This document shows positions 1 to 8,309 of a DNA stretch of 58,122 nucleotides, piece by piece; position 1 is the stretch's first letter; each line of letters begins with the position of its first letter. A program made the position numbers and the translations under genes. Source of the DNA: Candidatus Faecalibacterium faecigallinarum (GTDB taxonomy: Bacteria; Bacillota; Clostridia; Oscillospirales; Ruminococcaceae). The notes under the pieces are model-generated. The model saw only the letters and a program-made list of their open reading frames with translations, was not told where the DNA came from and made no database searches. The stretch lies in assembly GCA_019119685.1 (NCBI GenBank), contig DWWN01000002.1, positions 1 through 58,122 on the forward strand, in the 5' to 3' direction.

Positions 1-130
1 TCTACTTCTACAACCATGAGCGCATTCAACTGAAAACAGGACTGGCTCCGCTTACGCTTCGCCAGTCCTGTTAAGCTCCCCACTACACGAGGGTCTTTTT
101 ATTCATGTCTACTAATTCTGGGGCAGTTCA
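1..130 (+). mobile_element. Right end of an IS3-family insertion sequence (rest lies outside the window)
   Basis: The window opens inside the 3' end of an IS3-type transposase gene. About 55 bases after its stop codon the sequence runs into a GGGGCAGTTCA motif ending in CA at position 130, which fits IS3-family ends (TG...CA). A transcription terminator starts immediately afterwards. The left end and target-site duplication are not in view, so the exact border is inferred. Confidence 0.6.
3..74 (+). CDS. IS3-family transposase (OrfB), C-terminal fragment
   Basis: Only the last 23 codons are present. The translation includes YFYNHERIQLKTGLAPL, which matches the typical end of IS3/IS150 OrfB integrases (YNxxRxQxKLxxLxP), just after the final part of the DDE catalytic domain. 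The protein would catalyse strand transfer during transposition. Truncation is due to the window edge, so intactness cannot be judged. Confidence 0.7.
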   Translation, partial: YFYNHERIQLKTGLAPLTLRQSC

Positions 131-157
131 GGCAGGCGCGTCCTGCCCGGTTTTTAT
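131..157 (+). terminator. Rho-independent terminator next to the IS end
   Basis: GGCAGG, a 5-base loop and CCTGCC are followed by CGGTTTTTATTTTT. It directly abuts the IS end, so it may originally have served a host gene now separated by the insertion. Confidence 0.65.
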
Positions 158-202
158 TTTTGGTGAAGAGAGTGTGAAACAGCGCTTTTTTGCCTCCTTC
201 CC

Positions 203-231
203 TTGCAAAAAGGCCCATGGAATAGTAAAAT
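203..231 (+). promoter_or_regulatory. Promoter of the yicC-remA-gmk operon
   Basis: TTGCAA (203-208) and TAAAAT (226-231) are separated by 17 bases, about 100 bases before yicC. The 10-base palindrome ATGGTACCAT (230-239) overlaps the last bases of the -10 box and could be a protein-binding site. Nothing else was recognised in 158-329. Confidence 0.55.
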
Positions 232-329
232 GGTACCATATGTATCGTAAGATGGGGCACTAGACCCCGAAAGGATATATATGCGCGAAAAAAGATCTGC
301 CAAGAATGAAAAGGGAAGAGAGAAAGCAT

Positions 330-1208
330 ATGATCTATAGCATGACCGGTTACGGCCGCGCCAGTGCGGTGATGGACGGCCGGGAGATCACGGTGGAGCT
401 GCGCAGCGTCAACGCGCGCTACTTCGAGTACACCTCCCGCATCCCCCGCAGCTGCGCTTTTCTGGACAGCAAGCTCAAAGCGCTGCTGGGCAGCCGCATC
501 GCCCGGGGCAAGGTGGAAGTCAGCCTGACGCTGCAGAACCTCGAAGCCTCCGAGACGGCGGTGGCGGTGGACATGGACCTGGCCCGGGGCTACCAGCAGG
601 CGCTGCGGGATATGTCCGAGGCCCTGGGGGTCAAAAACGACGTGACGGCGGGCCTGCTGGCCCGGTTCCCCGACGTACTGGTGACCCGCCAGGCCGAGGT
701 GAACGAGGACCAGCTGTGGAGCGATGTGTCTGCCGTGGCGGCTCAGGCGGTGGAGAACTTTGTGGAGATGCGCGGCATCGAGGGCGAAAAGATGCTGGCC
801 GACATCACCGGCCGGCTGGACACGGTGGAGAGCTGTGTGGGCCGGATCGAGACGCTGACCGCCGGCCGGGTGGAAAAGTACACCCAGCGGCTGTACGAGC
901 GGCTCAAGGTGATCCTGGAGGACCGCTCCATCGACGACGCCCGTGTCCTGACCGAGGCGGCCATCTTTGGGGACAAGACCGCCGTGGACGAGGAGACGGT
1001 CCGGCTGCGCAGCCACATCGCCCAGTACCGCGAGATTCTGGGCAGCGGCCAGCCGGTGGGCCGCAAGCTGGACTTTTTGACCCAGGAGCTCAACCGCGAG
1101 GCCAACACCATCGGCTCCAAGTGCCAGGACCTGGACATCACCCGGATCGTCGTGGATATGAAGGCAGAGATCGAAAAGATCCGCGAGCAGATCCAGAATT
1201 TGGAGTAA
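330..1208 (+). CDS. yicC: YicC family endoribonuclease-like protein
   Basis: YicC/YloC proteins are conserved bacterial RNases reported to act on RNA stability. The product begins MIYSMTGYGRA, the family's hallmark N-terminus, and ends with the conserved C-terminal block containing LDFLTQELNREANTIGSK and the helix EIEKIREQIQNLE. At 292 residues it has the usual family length. An in-frame ATG lies 24 bases upstream, but family alignment and the purine-rich stretch before 330 favour the later start. It is the first gene of a housekeeping operon, with remA starting 3 bases after its stop. Confidence 0.93.
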   Translation: MIYSMTGYGRASAVMDGREITVELRSVNARYFEYTSRIPRSCAFLDSKLKALLGSRIARGKVEVSLTLQNLEASETAVAVDMDLARGYQQALRDMSEALGVKNDVTAGLLARFPDVLVTRQAEVNEDQLWSDVSAVAAQAVENFVEMRGIEGEKMLADITGRLDTVESCVGRIETLTAGRVEKYTQRLYERLKVILEDRSIDDARVLTEAAIFGDKTAVDEETVRLRSHIAQYREILGSGQPVGRKLDFLTQELNREANTIGSKCQDLDITRIVVDMKAEIEKIREQIQNLE

Positions 1209-1211
1209 AGT

Positions 1212-1484
1212 ATGAAGCTCATCAACATCGGTTTCGGCAATATGGTCAGCGCCGAGCGGCTGGTGGCGGTGGTCAGCCCCGACTCGGCCCCCATCAAGCG
1301 CGTTATCAAAGAGGCGCGGGAGCAGGGCCGCCTGATCGACGCGTCCTATGGGCGCAGCACACGGGCCGTCCTCATCATGGATTCGGACCATGTGGTCCTG
1401 TCGGCCCTGCAGCCGGAGACGGTGGCGGGCCGTGCCGGCAGCCCGGCCCAGCCGGAACCCAAAGCGGCAGAGGAGGAAGTATAA
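1212..1484 (+). CDS. remA: RemA family extracellular-matrix regulatory protein (DUF370)
   Basis: This is a 90-residue protein starting [21 protein letters not shown], the signature of the RemA/DUF370 family. In Bacillus RemA is a DNA-binding activator of matrix and osmoprotection genes that forms ring oligomers. Conserved features seen are SPDSAPIKR and the [25 protein letters not shown] core. The C-terminal tail after about residue 72 is Ala/Pro/Glu-rich and variable. It sits between yicC and gmk exactly as in Bacillus; the downstream gmk start is 2 bases past its stop. Confidence 0.92.
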   Translation: MKLINIGFGNMVSAERLVAVVSPDSAPIKRVIKEAREQGRLIDASYGRSTRAVLIMDSDHVVLSALQPETVAGRAGSPAQPEPKAAEEEV

Positions 1485-1485
1485 C

Positions 1486-2046
1486 ATGGAAGGCGAAAAG
1501 TATCTGTTTGTGGTGTCGGGGCCCTCGGGCGTCGGCAAGGACACTGTGATGGGCTACCTGCGGCAGGCCCACCCCGAGATCGAAAAGACGGTGTCGGCTA
1601 CCACCCGCGCCCCCCGCGAGGGCGAGGCCGAAGGGGTCAACTACTACTACCGCACCGAAGAAGCCTTCAAGCAGATGATCGAAAGCGGCGATGTGCTGGA
1701 ATACAACTACTACAACGGCAACTATTACGGCACCCTGCGGGCCGAAGTGGAGCGCCGGATGGCCGCCGGCAAAGTCACCCTGCTGAACATCGACGTCCAC
1801 GGGGCGGCCAACATCAAGCGGCTGTATCCGGGGTCCACCGTCGTGTTCCTGCTGCCGCCCACCTTCGAGGTGCTGGAACAGCGTCTGCGGGGCCGCGGCA
1901 CCGACAGCGAGGAGAGCGTGCAGGGCCGGCTGAAGATAGCCCGGGAAGAGCTGGGCTACGCCGGCGGGTTCGACGCCTGGATCGTCAACCGGACCGTCGA
2001 GCAGGCCGCCGGCGAGCTGTACGAGCTGATCGCCCAGCGGGCCTGA
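1486..2046 (+). CDS. gmk: Guanylate kinase
   Basis: Phosphorylates GMP to GDP with ATP in the cytoplasm. The 186-residue product starts MEGEKYLFVVSGPSGVGKDT with the P-loop GPSGVGKD. It carries the GMP-binding region SATTRAPREGEAEGVNYYY and the lid segment RLRGRGTDSEE. An AGGAGGA ribosome-binding site overlaps the end of remA and fixes the ATG at 1486. In Bacillus gmk is followed by rpoZ and coaBC; here priA follows after 30 bases. Confidence 0.96.
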   Translation: MEGEKYLFVVSGPSGVGKDTVMGYLRQAHPEIEKTVSATTRAPREGEAEGVNYYYRTEEAFKQMIESGDVLEYNYYNGNYYGTLRAEVERRMAAGKVTLLNIDVHGAANIKRLYPGSTVVFLLPPTFEVLEQRLRGRGTDSEESVQGRLKIAREELGYAGGFDAWIVNRTVEQAAGELYELIAQRA

Positions 2047-2076
2047 ACCATTGCTTTTATAAAAGGAGTAACCTGA

Positions 2077-4344
2077 ATGCCAAAGACGGTGGGTGTCGCA
2101 GTCAGCCATGCAGCCTTCCACTTTGATAAACTGTATACCTACGCGGTCATGCCCGCCCAGCAGGACCAGGTGCGCCTGGGCAGCATGGTGCTGGTGCCCT
2201 TTGGGCGGGGCAGCCGCCCCCGCATGGGGGTAGTGCTGGCCTGCGACGCCGAGCCCGAAAGCGCCAAGTTGAAGGCCGTCTTTGACGTGGCGCCGGCTTC
2301 GGCCTGCCTGACGGGGGAACTGCTGGACCTGGTCCGCTTTTTGAAGGCGCGCACCTTCTGCACCTGGTACGAGGCGGTCAAGGCGGTGATCCCCTACGGG
2401 GCGCAGTATAAGCCCGCCCTGGCCGCCGACGGTGTGACCCCGGTGCTGCAAAAGCAGCTGACCCGCCACACCGAGACGCTCTACCGACTGGCCGCCCCGC
2501 TGCCCGAAAAACCGCGCCCCACCGCCAAACAGCTGGCGGCGGTGGCCCTGCTGTCCGGCGGGCCCCGCACCCAGGCGGACCTGGAAGAACACGGCATCAG
2601 CCGGGCGGTGGCGGAAAACCTCTGCGCCAAGGGGGTGCTGGCCGCCGAGCGGGTGAACAAGTCCATCGACCTTTACGCCCACATCCCCCAGAAAACGGAG
2701 CAGCTGGAGCTGACCGCCGAGCAGCAGGCCGCCTACGACGCTCTGGCCCCCCATCTTGCGGACGGCCAGCCCCACACGGCCCTGCTCTACGGCGTGACCG
2801 GCAGCGGCAAGACCCTGGTCTTTCTCAAGCTGATCGAACAGTGCCTGGCCCTGGGCAAAAAGGCCCTGGTCCTGGTGCCCGAGATCAGCCTGACCCCCCA
2901 GATGATCCGCCGCCTGAAAGAGCGGTTCGGCCGGCGGGTGGCGGTGCAGCACTCGGCCCTCAACCACACCGAGCGGCTGCTGCAGTGGCAGATGATCCAG
3001 GACGGCGGGGCCGACATCGTGGTGGGCACCCGCAGTGCCGTCTTTGCCCCGCTGGAAGGCATCGGCCTCATCGTCATCGACGAGGAACAGGAACACACCT
3101 ACCGCTCCGAGTCGGCGCCCCGGTATTCGGCCCAGGAAGTGGCACGCTGGCGGGCGGCCCACAACGGCGCTTTGCTGCTGCTGGCCAGCGCCACCCCCAG
3201 CACCGAGAGCTTTTATGAGGCGCAGGCCGGGCGGTGCCAGCTGGTCCGGCTGACCCAGCGCTACGCCGGCCAGCCCCTGCCCGCCGTCCAAATCGTGGAT
3301 ATGCGGGCCGAGCTGGCCGCCGGCAACCCACGGGAGATCAGCCTGGCTTTGGAGGACGCTCTGCGGGAAAACCTGGCCGCCCACAAGCAGGCCATCCTGC
3401 TGCTCAACCGCCGGGGCTACCAGACCATGGCCCAGTGCGAGGACTGCCGGGAGGTGCTCAAGTGCCCCAAGTGCAGCGTCCCCATGGTCTACCACAAAGA
3501 CGGAGCGGGCGGGCGGCTGCTGTGCCACTACTGCGGCACCCAGATCGCGCCGCGGCCCGCCGTCTGCCCCGCCTGCGGCGGCAAACTGCAGTACCGGGGC
3601 TTTGGCACCCAGAAGGCGGAGGAAGAACTGGCGGCCCTGTTCCCGGAGGCACGCATCCTGCGGATGGACCAGGACACCACCGCCGCCAAGGACGCCCACG
3701 AAAAGCTGCTGGCCAGCTTTGCCCGCCATGAATACGACATCATGGTGGGCACCCAGATGGTGGCCAAAGGCCTCGACTTTGAGGACGTGACCCTGGTGGG
3801 GGTGCTGGGCATCGACTCGCTGCTGTTCGCCCAGGGGTTCCGGGCCTATGAAACGGTGTTCAGCCTGGTGACCCAGGTGGTGGGCCGCAGCGGCCGGGCG
3901 TCCTCGCCAGGGCGGGCCATCATCCAGACCACCGACCCCGGCAACCCCGTCATCAACCTGGCGGCCGCCCAGGACTACGACGCCTTTTTCGCCCAGGAGA
4001 TCGAATACCGCAAGCTGGGGCTTTACCCGCCCTTCTGCAGCCTGTGCATCGTCAGCTTTGCGGGCAAAAAGGAGGGGGAAGTAGCTGCGGCCGCCGCGCG
4101 CTTTGCCGCCCTGCTGGGGCAGGAGGCCGCCAAACACCCCGACATCCCCCTGCGGGTGCTGGGCCCCACGCCGGGCAGCATCCTGATGATCAACGAAATA
4201 TACCGCTATAAACTCACCGTCAAGTGCCGCAACGACAAGCATTTCCGCGCGCTGCTGCGGCAGGTGCTGGGCCTGTACGAGCAGGAAAAACTGCCCGCCA
4301 AGGCCAGCGCCGCTGTGGATATGCACTCGGACGGCGATATTTGA
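2077..4344 (+). CDS. priA: Primosomal protein N' (replication restart helicase PriA)
   Basis: A 3'-5' superfamily 2 DNA helicase that reloads the replisome at stalled forks. The 755-residue product has an N-terminal 3'BD-like region, Walker A GVTGSGKT (about residues 239-246), a DEEQ Walker B (about 335), and the paired zinc-binding cysteine clusters CEDC, CPKC, CHYC and CPAC (about residues 453-510). Conserved helicase motifs VGTQMVAKGLDFEDVTLVG and QVVGRSGR follow. Length and domain order are normal for PriA. It lies between gmk and def as in other Firmicutes. Confidence 0.96.
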   Translation: MPKTVGVAVSHAAFHFDKLYTYAVMPAQQDQVRLGSMVLVPFGRGSRPRMGVVLACDAEPESAKLKAVFDVAPASACLTGELLDLVRFLKARTFCTWYEAVKAVIPYGAQYKPALAADGVTPVLQKQLTRHTETLYRLAAPLPEKPRPTAKQLAAVALLSGGPRTQADLEEHGISRAVAENLCAKGVLAAERVNKSIDLYAHIPQKTEQLELTAEQQAAYDALAPHLADGQPHTALLYGVTGSGKTLVFLKLIEQCLALGKKALVLVPEISLTPQMIRRLKERFGRRVAVQHSALNHTERLLQWQMIQDGGADIVVGTRSAVFAPLEGIGLIVIDEEQEHTYRSESAPRYSAQEVARWRAAHNGALLLLASATPSTESFYEAQAGRCQLVRLTQRYAGQPLPAVQIVDMRAELAAGNPREISLALEDALRENLAAHKQAILLLNRRGYQTMAQCEDCREVLKCPKCSVPMVYHKDGAGGRLLCHYCGTQIAPRPAVCPACGGKLQYRGFGTQKAEEELAALFPEARILRMDQDTTAAKDAHEKLLASFARHEYDIMVGTQMVAKGLDFEDVTLVGVLGIDSLLFAQGFRAYETVFSLVTQVVGRSGRASSPGRAIIQTTDPGNPVINLAAAQDYDAFFAQEIEYRKLGLYPPFCSLCIVSFAGKKEGEVAAAAARFAALLGQEAAKHPDIPLRVLGPTPGSILMINEIYRYKLTVKCRNDKHFRALLRQVLGLYEQEKLPAKASAAVDMHSDGDI

Positions 4345-4367
4345 GCCAACACAAAGGAGAAAATGAT

Positions 4368-4901
4368 ATGGCTATCCGCAACATTGTCAAAGAGGGCGAC
4401 CCCATCCTGAACAAGGTCTGCCGCCCTGTCACCAATTTCGACGACCGTCTGGCCACGTTGCTGGACGATATGCGCGAGACCATGATCCAGGCCGACGGCG
4501 TCGGTCTGGCCGGCCCCCAGGTGGGGATGCTGCGCCGCCTGTTCGTGGTGTGGGACACCACCGACGCCCCCGAGGAGATCCCCGAGGGGTACGAGTACAA
4601 GTTCATCGACTTCGTCAACCCCGAGATCTTGGAAGTGTCGGAGGAAAAGGAGACCCACTATGAGGGCTGCCTGTCCTTCCCGGGGCACAACGGCGCGGTG
4701 ACCCGCCCGGCGGCGGTCAAGGTCCGCGCCCAGGACCGCCACGGCAACTGGTTCGAGCTGGAAGCCGACGGCCTGCTGGGCCGCTGCATCCAGCACGAGA
4801 ACGACCATCTGGACGGCATCACCATCATGCAGTCCAGCGACTATTTCTACGAGGACACCGAGGAGGGCCGGGAAGAGGCCCGCAGAGCAAAGGAGCAGTA
4901 A
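4368..4901 (+). CDS. def: Peptide deformylase
   Basis: Removes the formyl group from nascent N-terminal methionine. The 177-residue product carries the three metal-site motifs: GVGLAGPQVG (about residue 44), EGCLS (about 99, metal-ligand Cys) and QHENDHLDG (HExDH, about 143). An AAAGGAGA ribosome-binding site precedes the ATG at 4368; a longer in-frame opening upstream is just read-through across the end of priA. The stop codon is immediately followed by the fmt start, indicating co-translation of enzymes that add and remove the formyl group. Confidence 0.96.
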   Translation: MAIRNIVKEGDPILNKVCRPVTNFDDRLATLLDDMRETMIQADGVGLAGPQVGMLRRLFVVWDTTDAPEEIPEGYEYKFIDFVNPEILEVSEEKETHYEGCLSFPGHNGAVTRPAAVKVRAQDRHGNWFELEADGLLGRCIQHENDHLDGITIMQSSDYFYEDTEEGREEARRAKEQ

Positions 4902-5822
4902 ATGCGGATCGTATTCATGGGGACGCCCGACATCGCGGCGGCCTGCCTGGAAGCGCTGTACGCCGCCGGGCACGACATCTGCGCCGTCTACACCCGGCGG
5001 GATAAGCCGGTGGGGCGCAAACAGGTGCTGACCCCGCCCCCCGTCAAGCAGGTGGCCCAGGCCCACGGCACCCCGGTCTTTCAGCCCCGCACCCTGCGGG
5101 ACGGCGGCGAGGATGCCAATCTCCGCGCTTTGGCCCCCGAGCTGATCGTGGTGGTGGCCTATGGCTGCATCCTGCCCCAGTCGGTGCTGGACATCCCGAA
5201 GTTTGGCTGCATCAACCTGCACGTCTCCCTGCTGCCCAAGTACCGGGGCAGCGCGCCGGTCCAGTGGGCCGTCCTGAACGGGGACACCGAGACGGGCGTG
5301 TCTATCCAGCAGATGGACGCAGGGCTGGACACCGGCGACGTGCTTGTGTGCGAAAAGGTGCCCATCGGCCCCGAGGAGACCAGCGGCGAGCTGTTCGACC
5401 GGGTCACGGCGGTGGGGGCAAAGGTCCTCTGCGAGACCCTGCCCAGGATCGCCGCAGGGGCCCTGACCCCCATGCCCCAGGACCACGCTGCCGCCACCCT
5501 GGCCCCCATGCTGACCAAGGAACTGGCCGAGTTCCACTTCACCGACAGCGCCGCGCACATCCACAACTGGGTGCGCGGGATGAACCCCTGGCCTGCGGCC
5601 TGGTTCGTCACGGGCGGCGGACGCAAGGTCAAAGTGCTGGAAAGCCGCCTGTCGGACAAGTCCGGCGGGGCCCCCGGCCAGGTGCTGGCCCTGAAGCCTT
5701 TGACCGTGGCCTGCGGCGACGGCGCCGTGGAGCTGCTGCGGGTGGTGCCCGAGGGCTCCAAGCCCATGGAGGGCAGCGCCTTTGCGGCCGGGCTGCGGCT
5801 CAAAGCGGGGGACACCCTTTGA
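4902..5822 (+). CDS. fmt: Methionyl-tRNA formyltransferase
   Basis: Formylates initiator Met-tRNA using 10-formyl-THF. The 306-residue product starts MRIVFMGTPDIAAACLEAL and contains the formyl-binding catalytic segment INLHVSLLPKYRGSAPVQW (around residues 103-121) and GVSIQQMDAGLDTGDVL. A C-terminal OB-like tRNA-binding domain starts at about residue 205. The ATG directly follows the def stop. Its TGA stop overlaps the TTG start of rsmB. Confidence 0.96.
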   Translation: MRIVFMGTPDIAAACLEALYAAGHDICAVYTRRDKPVGRKQVLTPPPVKQVAQAHGTPVFQPRTLRDGGEDANLRALAPELIVVVAYGCILPQSVLDIPKFGCINLHVSLLPKYRGSAPVQWAVLNGDTETGVSIQQMDAGLDTGDVLVCEKVPIGPEETSGELFDRVTAVGAKVLCETLPRIAAGALTPMPQDHAAATLAPMLTKELAEFHFTDSAAHIHNWVRGMNPWPAAWFVTGGGRKVKVLESRLSDKSGGAPGQVLALKPLTVACGDGAVELLRVVPEGSKPMEGSAFAAGLRLKAGDTL

Positions 5823-7147
5823 GGCCCGCCGGGCCTCGGGCGGCCGCCGTCGCGGCCCTGCTGCATCAGGAGCAGGGGGGCTACGCCAATCTGGTGCTGG
5901 ACGCCGAGCTGGCCCGCAGCGGCCTGACCGGGCGGGACCGCGCCTTTGCGGGGGCAGTCTTTTACACCACGGTGGAAAAGCAGGCTGCCCTCGACTATAT
6001 CCTGGGCCGCTTCCTGCCCAAAGGGGTGGAAAAGCTCGACCCGCCGGTCCGGGCCATCCTGCGCAGCGGCCTGGCGCAGGCCCGCTTCATGCAGGTGCCG
6101 CCCTCGGCCGCCGTCAACGAGGCGGTCAAGCTGACCCGCGCCTATGGCAAGGCCAGCGCGGCGGGGCTGGTCAATGCGGTGCTGCGCAAAGCCTGCGGGT
6201 ATGATCTGGACACAGCCGTCTTTGCCGGCGAGACCGAGCGGCTGATGGTCCTGGGATGCGCCGGGCGGGATGTGGCGGCGTTTCTGCGCCAATACTACCC
6301 CGATGAGGCCCTGCGCATCCTGACGGCCCCCGCCGACGGCGGGCACACCGCCCTGCGGGTCAACACCCTGAAAACCAACCCCGCCGCCCTGACCGCCGCT
6401 TTGGCGGCTGAAGGGGCGGAGGCCGCGCCGGGCCTTGTGCCGGACAGCCTGCTGGCCGACTTTGCCGGCAGCCCCGCCGGGACCGAGGCGTTCCGGCAGG
6501 GGCTGTACCATGTGGAAGGCCAGGCCAGCCAGCTGGCCGCCCTCTGCCTGGGGGCAAAGCCGGGGGACACCGTCCTGGACCTGTGCGCCGCGCCGGGGGG
6601 CAAGACCCTGACCATCGCGCAGGAAATGCGGGATCAGGGCCGCCTTGTCAGCTGCGACGTGACCGAAAAGCGGGTGGGCCTGATCCGCACGGCCGCCGCC
6701 CGCATGGGTCTTGACTGCGTCGAGGCCGTCTGCAACGACGCGGCCGTCTATAACCCCGCCTTCCCGGCGGCGGACCGGGTGCTGGCCGATGTGCCGTGCA
6801 GCGGCCTGGGCATCCTGGGCAAAAAGCCGGACATCCGCTACAAAACCCTGGACGAAGCCCGCCGCCGGGAACTGCTGGACACCCAGCGGGCCATTCTGGA
6901 CTGCGCCGCCCGGTACCTGAAGCCGGGCGGGCGGCTGGTCTATTCCACCTGCACCATCCACCCCGACGAAAACCAGGAGCAGGTCAAGGCCTTCCTGGCG
7001 CGGCGGCCTGATTTTCGGGTGATCCAGCCCGAGGCCGCTTTCCCCGAGGGGATGGAGACTGGGCCTTACGGCGCCTTGTCGGTGCCGGGCCGGGTGCCGG
7101 CGGGGATGGACGGATTCTTTATCTGTGTGATGCGGCGGGACGGATGA
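5819..7147 (+). CDS. rsmB: 16S rRNA (cytosine-967-C5)-methyltransferase RsmB
   Basis: Methylates C967 of 16S rRNA with SAM. The 442-residue product has an N-terminal NusB-like RNA-binding domain (about 1-140) and a C-terminal Rossmann methyltransferase domain. Visible are the SAM motif DLCAAPGGKT, the catalytic DVPCSGLG (Cys327) and YSTCTI (Cys378). The only start that gives the normal N-terminus is TTG at 5819, in a TTGA overlap with the fmt stop, implying translational coupling. No strong Shine-Dalgarno is visible. Confidence 0.93.
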   Translation: MRPAGPRAAAVAALLHQEQGGYANLVLDAELARSGLTGRDRAFAGAVFYTTVEKQAALDYILGRFLPKGVEKLDPPVRAILRSGLAQARFMQVPPSAAVNEAVKLTRAYGKASAAGLVNAVLRKACGYDLDTAVFAGETERLMVLGCAGRDVAAFLRQYYPDEALRILTAPADGGHTALRVNTLKTNPAALTAALAAEGAEAAPGLVPDSLLADFAGSPAGTEAFRQGLYHVEGQASQLAALCLGAKPGDTVLDLCAAPGGKTLTIAQEMRDQGRLVSCDVTEKRVGLIRTAAARMGLDCVEAVCNDAAVYNPAFPAADRVLADVPCSGLGILGKKPDIRYKTLDEARRRELLDTQRAILDCAARYLKPGGRLVYSTCTIHPDENQEQVKAFLARRPDFRVIQPEAAFPEGMETGPYGALSVPGRVPAGMDGFFICVMRRDG

Positions 7148-7166
7148 CGCCGCCGAGGAGTACCAT

Positions 7167-8219
7167 ATGGAACACAAACGCTGCATCTCATCTCTGACCA
7201 TCGAGGAACTGGCCGCCGAAATGAAGGCCATGGGCCAGCCTGCTTTCCGCGCAAAGCAGATCTTCCACTGGGTCCACCAGAAGCTGGCGGACAGCTTTGC
7301 CGCCATGACCGACCAGCCCAAGGCCCTGATCGCCAGGCTGGAGGAGGAATTCTACATCGCTGCGCCCCAGATCGAGCGCCGGCAGGAAGCCAAGGACGGC
7401 ACGGTCAAGTACCTGCTGCGGATGGCCGACGGCAACTGCATTGAAACGGTGGTCATGCGCTACCACTACGGCCCCACCGTCTGCGTTTCCACCCAGGTGG
7501 GCTGCCGGATGGGCTGCCGGTTCTGCGCTTCGACCCAGGCGGGACGTGTGCGCAACCTGGAAGCCGGGGAGATCTGCGCCGAGATCTACACCGCCCAGAA
7601 GGACATTGGGGAGCGCATCTCCCACATCGTCCTCATGGGCATCGGCGAGCCGCTGGACAACTTCGACGAGGTGATGAAGTTTTTGTCCATCATCTCGTCG
7701 CCGGAAGGGATCAACATCGGGATGCGCAACATCAGCCTGTCCACCTGCGGCATCGTGCCCCAGATCGACCGGCTGGCTGAGAAAAAGCTCCAGCTGACCC
7801 TGTCCATCTCCCTCCATGCGCCCAACGACGCCATCCGCAGCCAGATGATGCCGGTGAACAACGCCTACCCGGTGGCCCAGCTGATCGAGGCGGTGCGCCG
7901 CTACCAGGACACCACCGGCCGGCGGGTGAGCTTTGAATACTCGATGGTGCGCGGGGTGAACGATTCGGACGAGTGCGCCAAAGAGCTGGCCCGCCTCATC
8001 CGGGGGATGGGGGCGCACGTCAACCTGATCCCCATCAACCCGGTGGACGGCAGCCCCTATTCTGCCACCGACGCCGAGAACGTCCGGCGCTTCCAGGCAA
8101 AGCTGACGAGCCTTGGGGTGAACGCCACCGTCCGCCGCCGGCTGGGCAGCGAGATCAGCGCCGCCTGCGGCCAGCTGCGCCGGGAGGAAATGAACGCGGC
8201 CGCCGCCAGGGAAATTTGA
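7167..8219 (+). CDS. rlmN: 23S rRNA/tRNA adenine-C2 methyltransferase RlmN
   Basis: Radical-SAM enzyme that methylates A2503 of 23S rRNA and A37 of some tRNAs. The 350-residue product carries the CxxxCxxC iron-sulfur motif GCRMGCRFCAS (Cys113, 117, 120) and the C-terminal catalytic Cys334 in SAACGQL. The last few codons and the TGA stop lie inside a partial copy of an intergenic repeat (8206-8249). The base that makes the stop differs from the repeat consensus, so the natural C-terminus was probably changed by repeat insertion. Confidence 0.95.
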   Translation: MEHKRCISSLTIEELAAEMKAMGQPAFRAKQIFHWVHQKLADSFAAMTDQPKALIARLEEEFYIAAPQIERRQEAKDGTVKYLLRMADGNCIETVVMRYHYGPTVCVSTQVGCRMGCRFCASTQAGRVRNLEAGEICAEIYTAQKDIGERISHIVLMGIGEPLDNFDEVMKFLSIISSPEGINIGMRNISLSTCGIVPQIDRLAEKKLQLTLSISLHAPNDAIRSQMMPVNNAYPVAQLIEAVRRYQDTTGRRVSFEYSMVRGVNDSDECAKELARLIRGMGAHVNLIPINPVDGSPYSATDAENVRRFQAKLTSLGVNATVRRRLGSEISAACGQLRREEMNAAAAREI

Positions 8220-8249
8220 CGCTGAGAGTGCGCGAGGCCGAGTGCGCGG
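8206..8249 (-). repeat. Truncated inverted copy of the three-hairpin intergenic repeat
   Basis: Positions 8206-8240 match the reverse complement of the middle hairpin of the repeats at 34.1 and 45.0 kb with two mismatches. The match then resumes (8241-8249) after a clean 8-base deletion lying between two GGCCG runs. One arm of the outer stem is missing. The copy begins inside the last codons of rlmN. Confidence 0.75.
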
Positions 8250-8309
8250 CCTTGCGGTGAACTTGCCCCCGAAAGAGCGGCGTAAAGATACGACGATAAG
8301 GAGAAGCCT

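Noticed and set aside
1375-4326. 983-codon open frame antisense to gmk and priA
   Set aside because: Long antisense openings are expected in GC-rich coding DNA. The sense frames encode full-length, motif-complete Gmk and PriA, and the antisense protein is low-complexity His/Gln/Gly-rich without recognisable domains.
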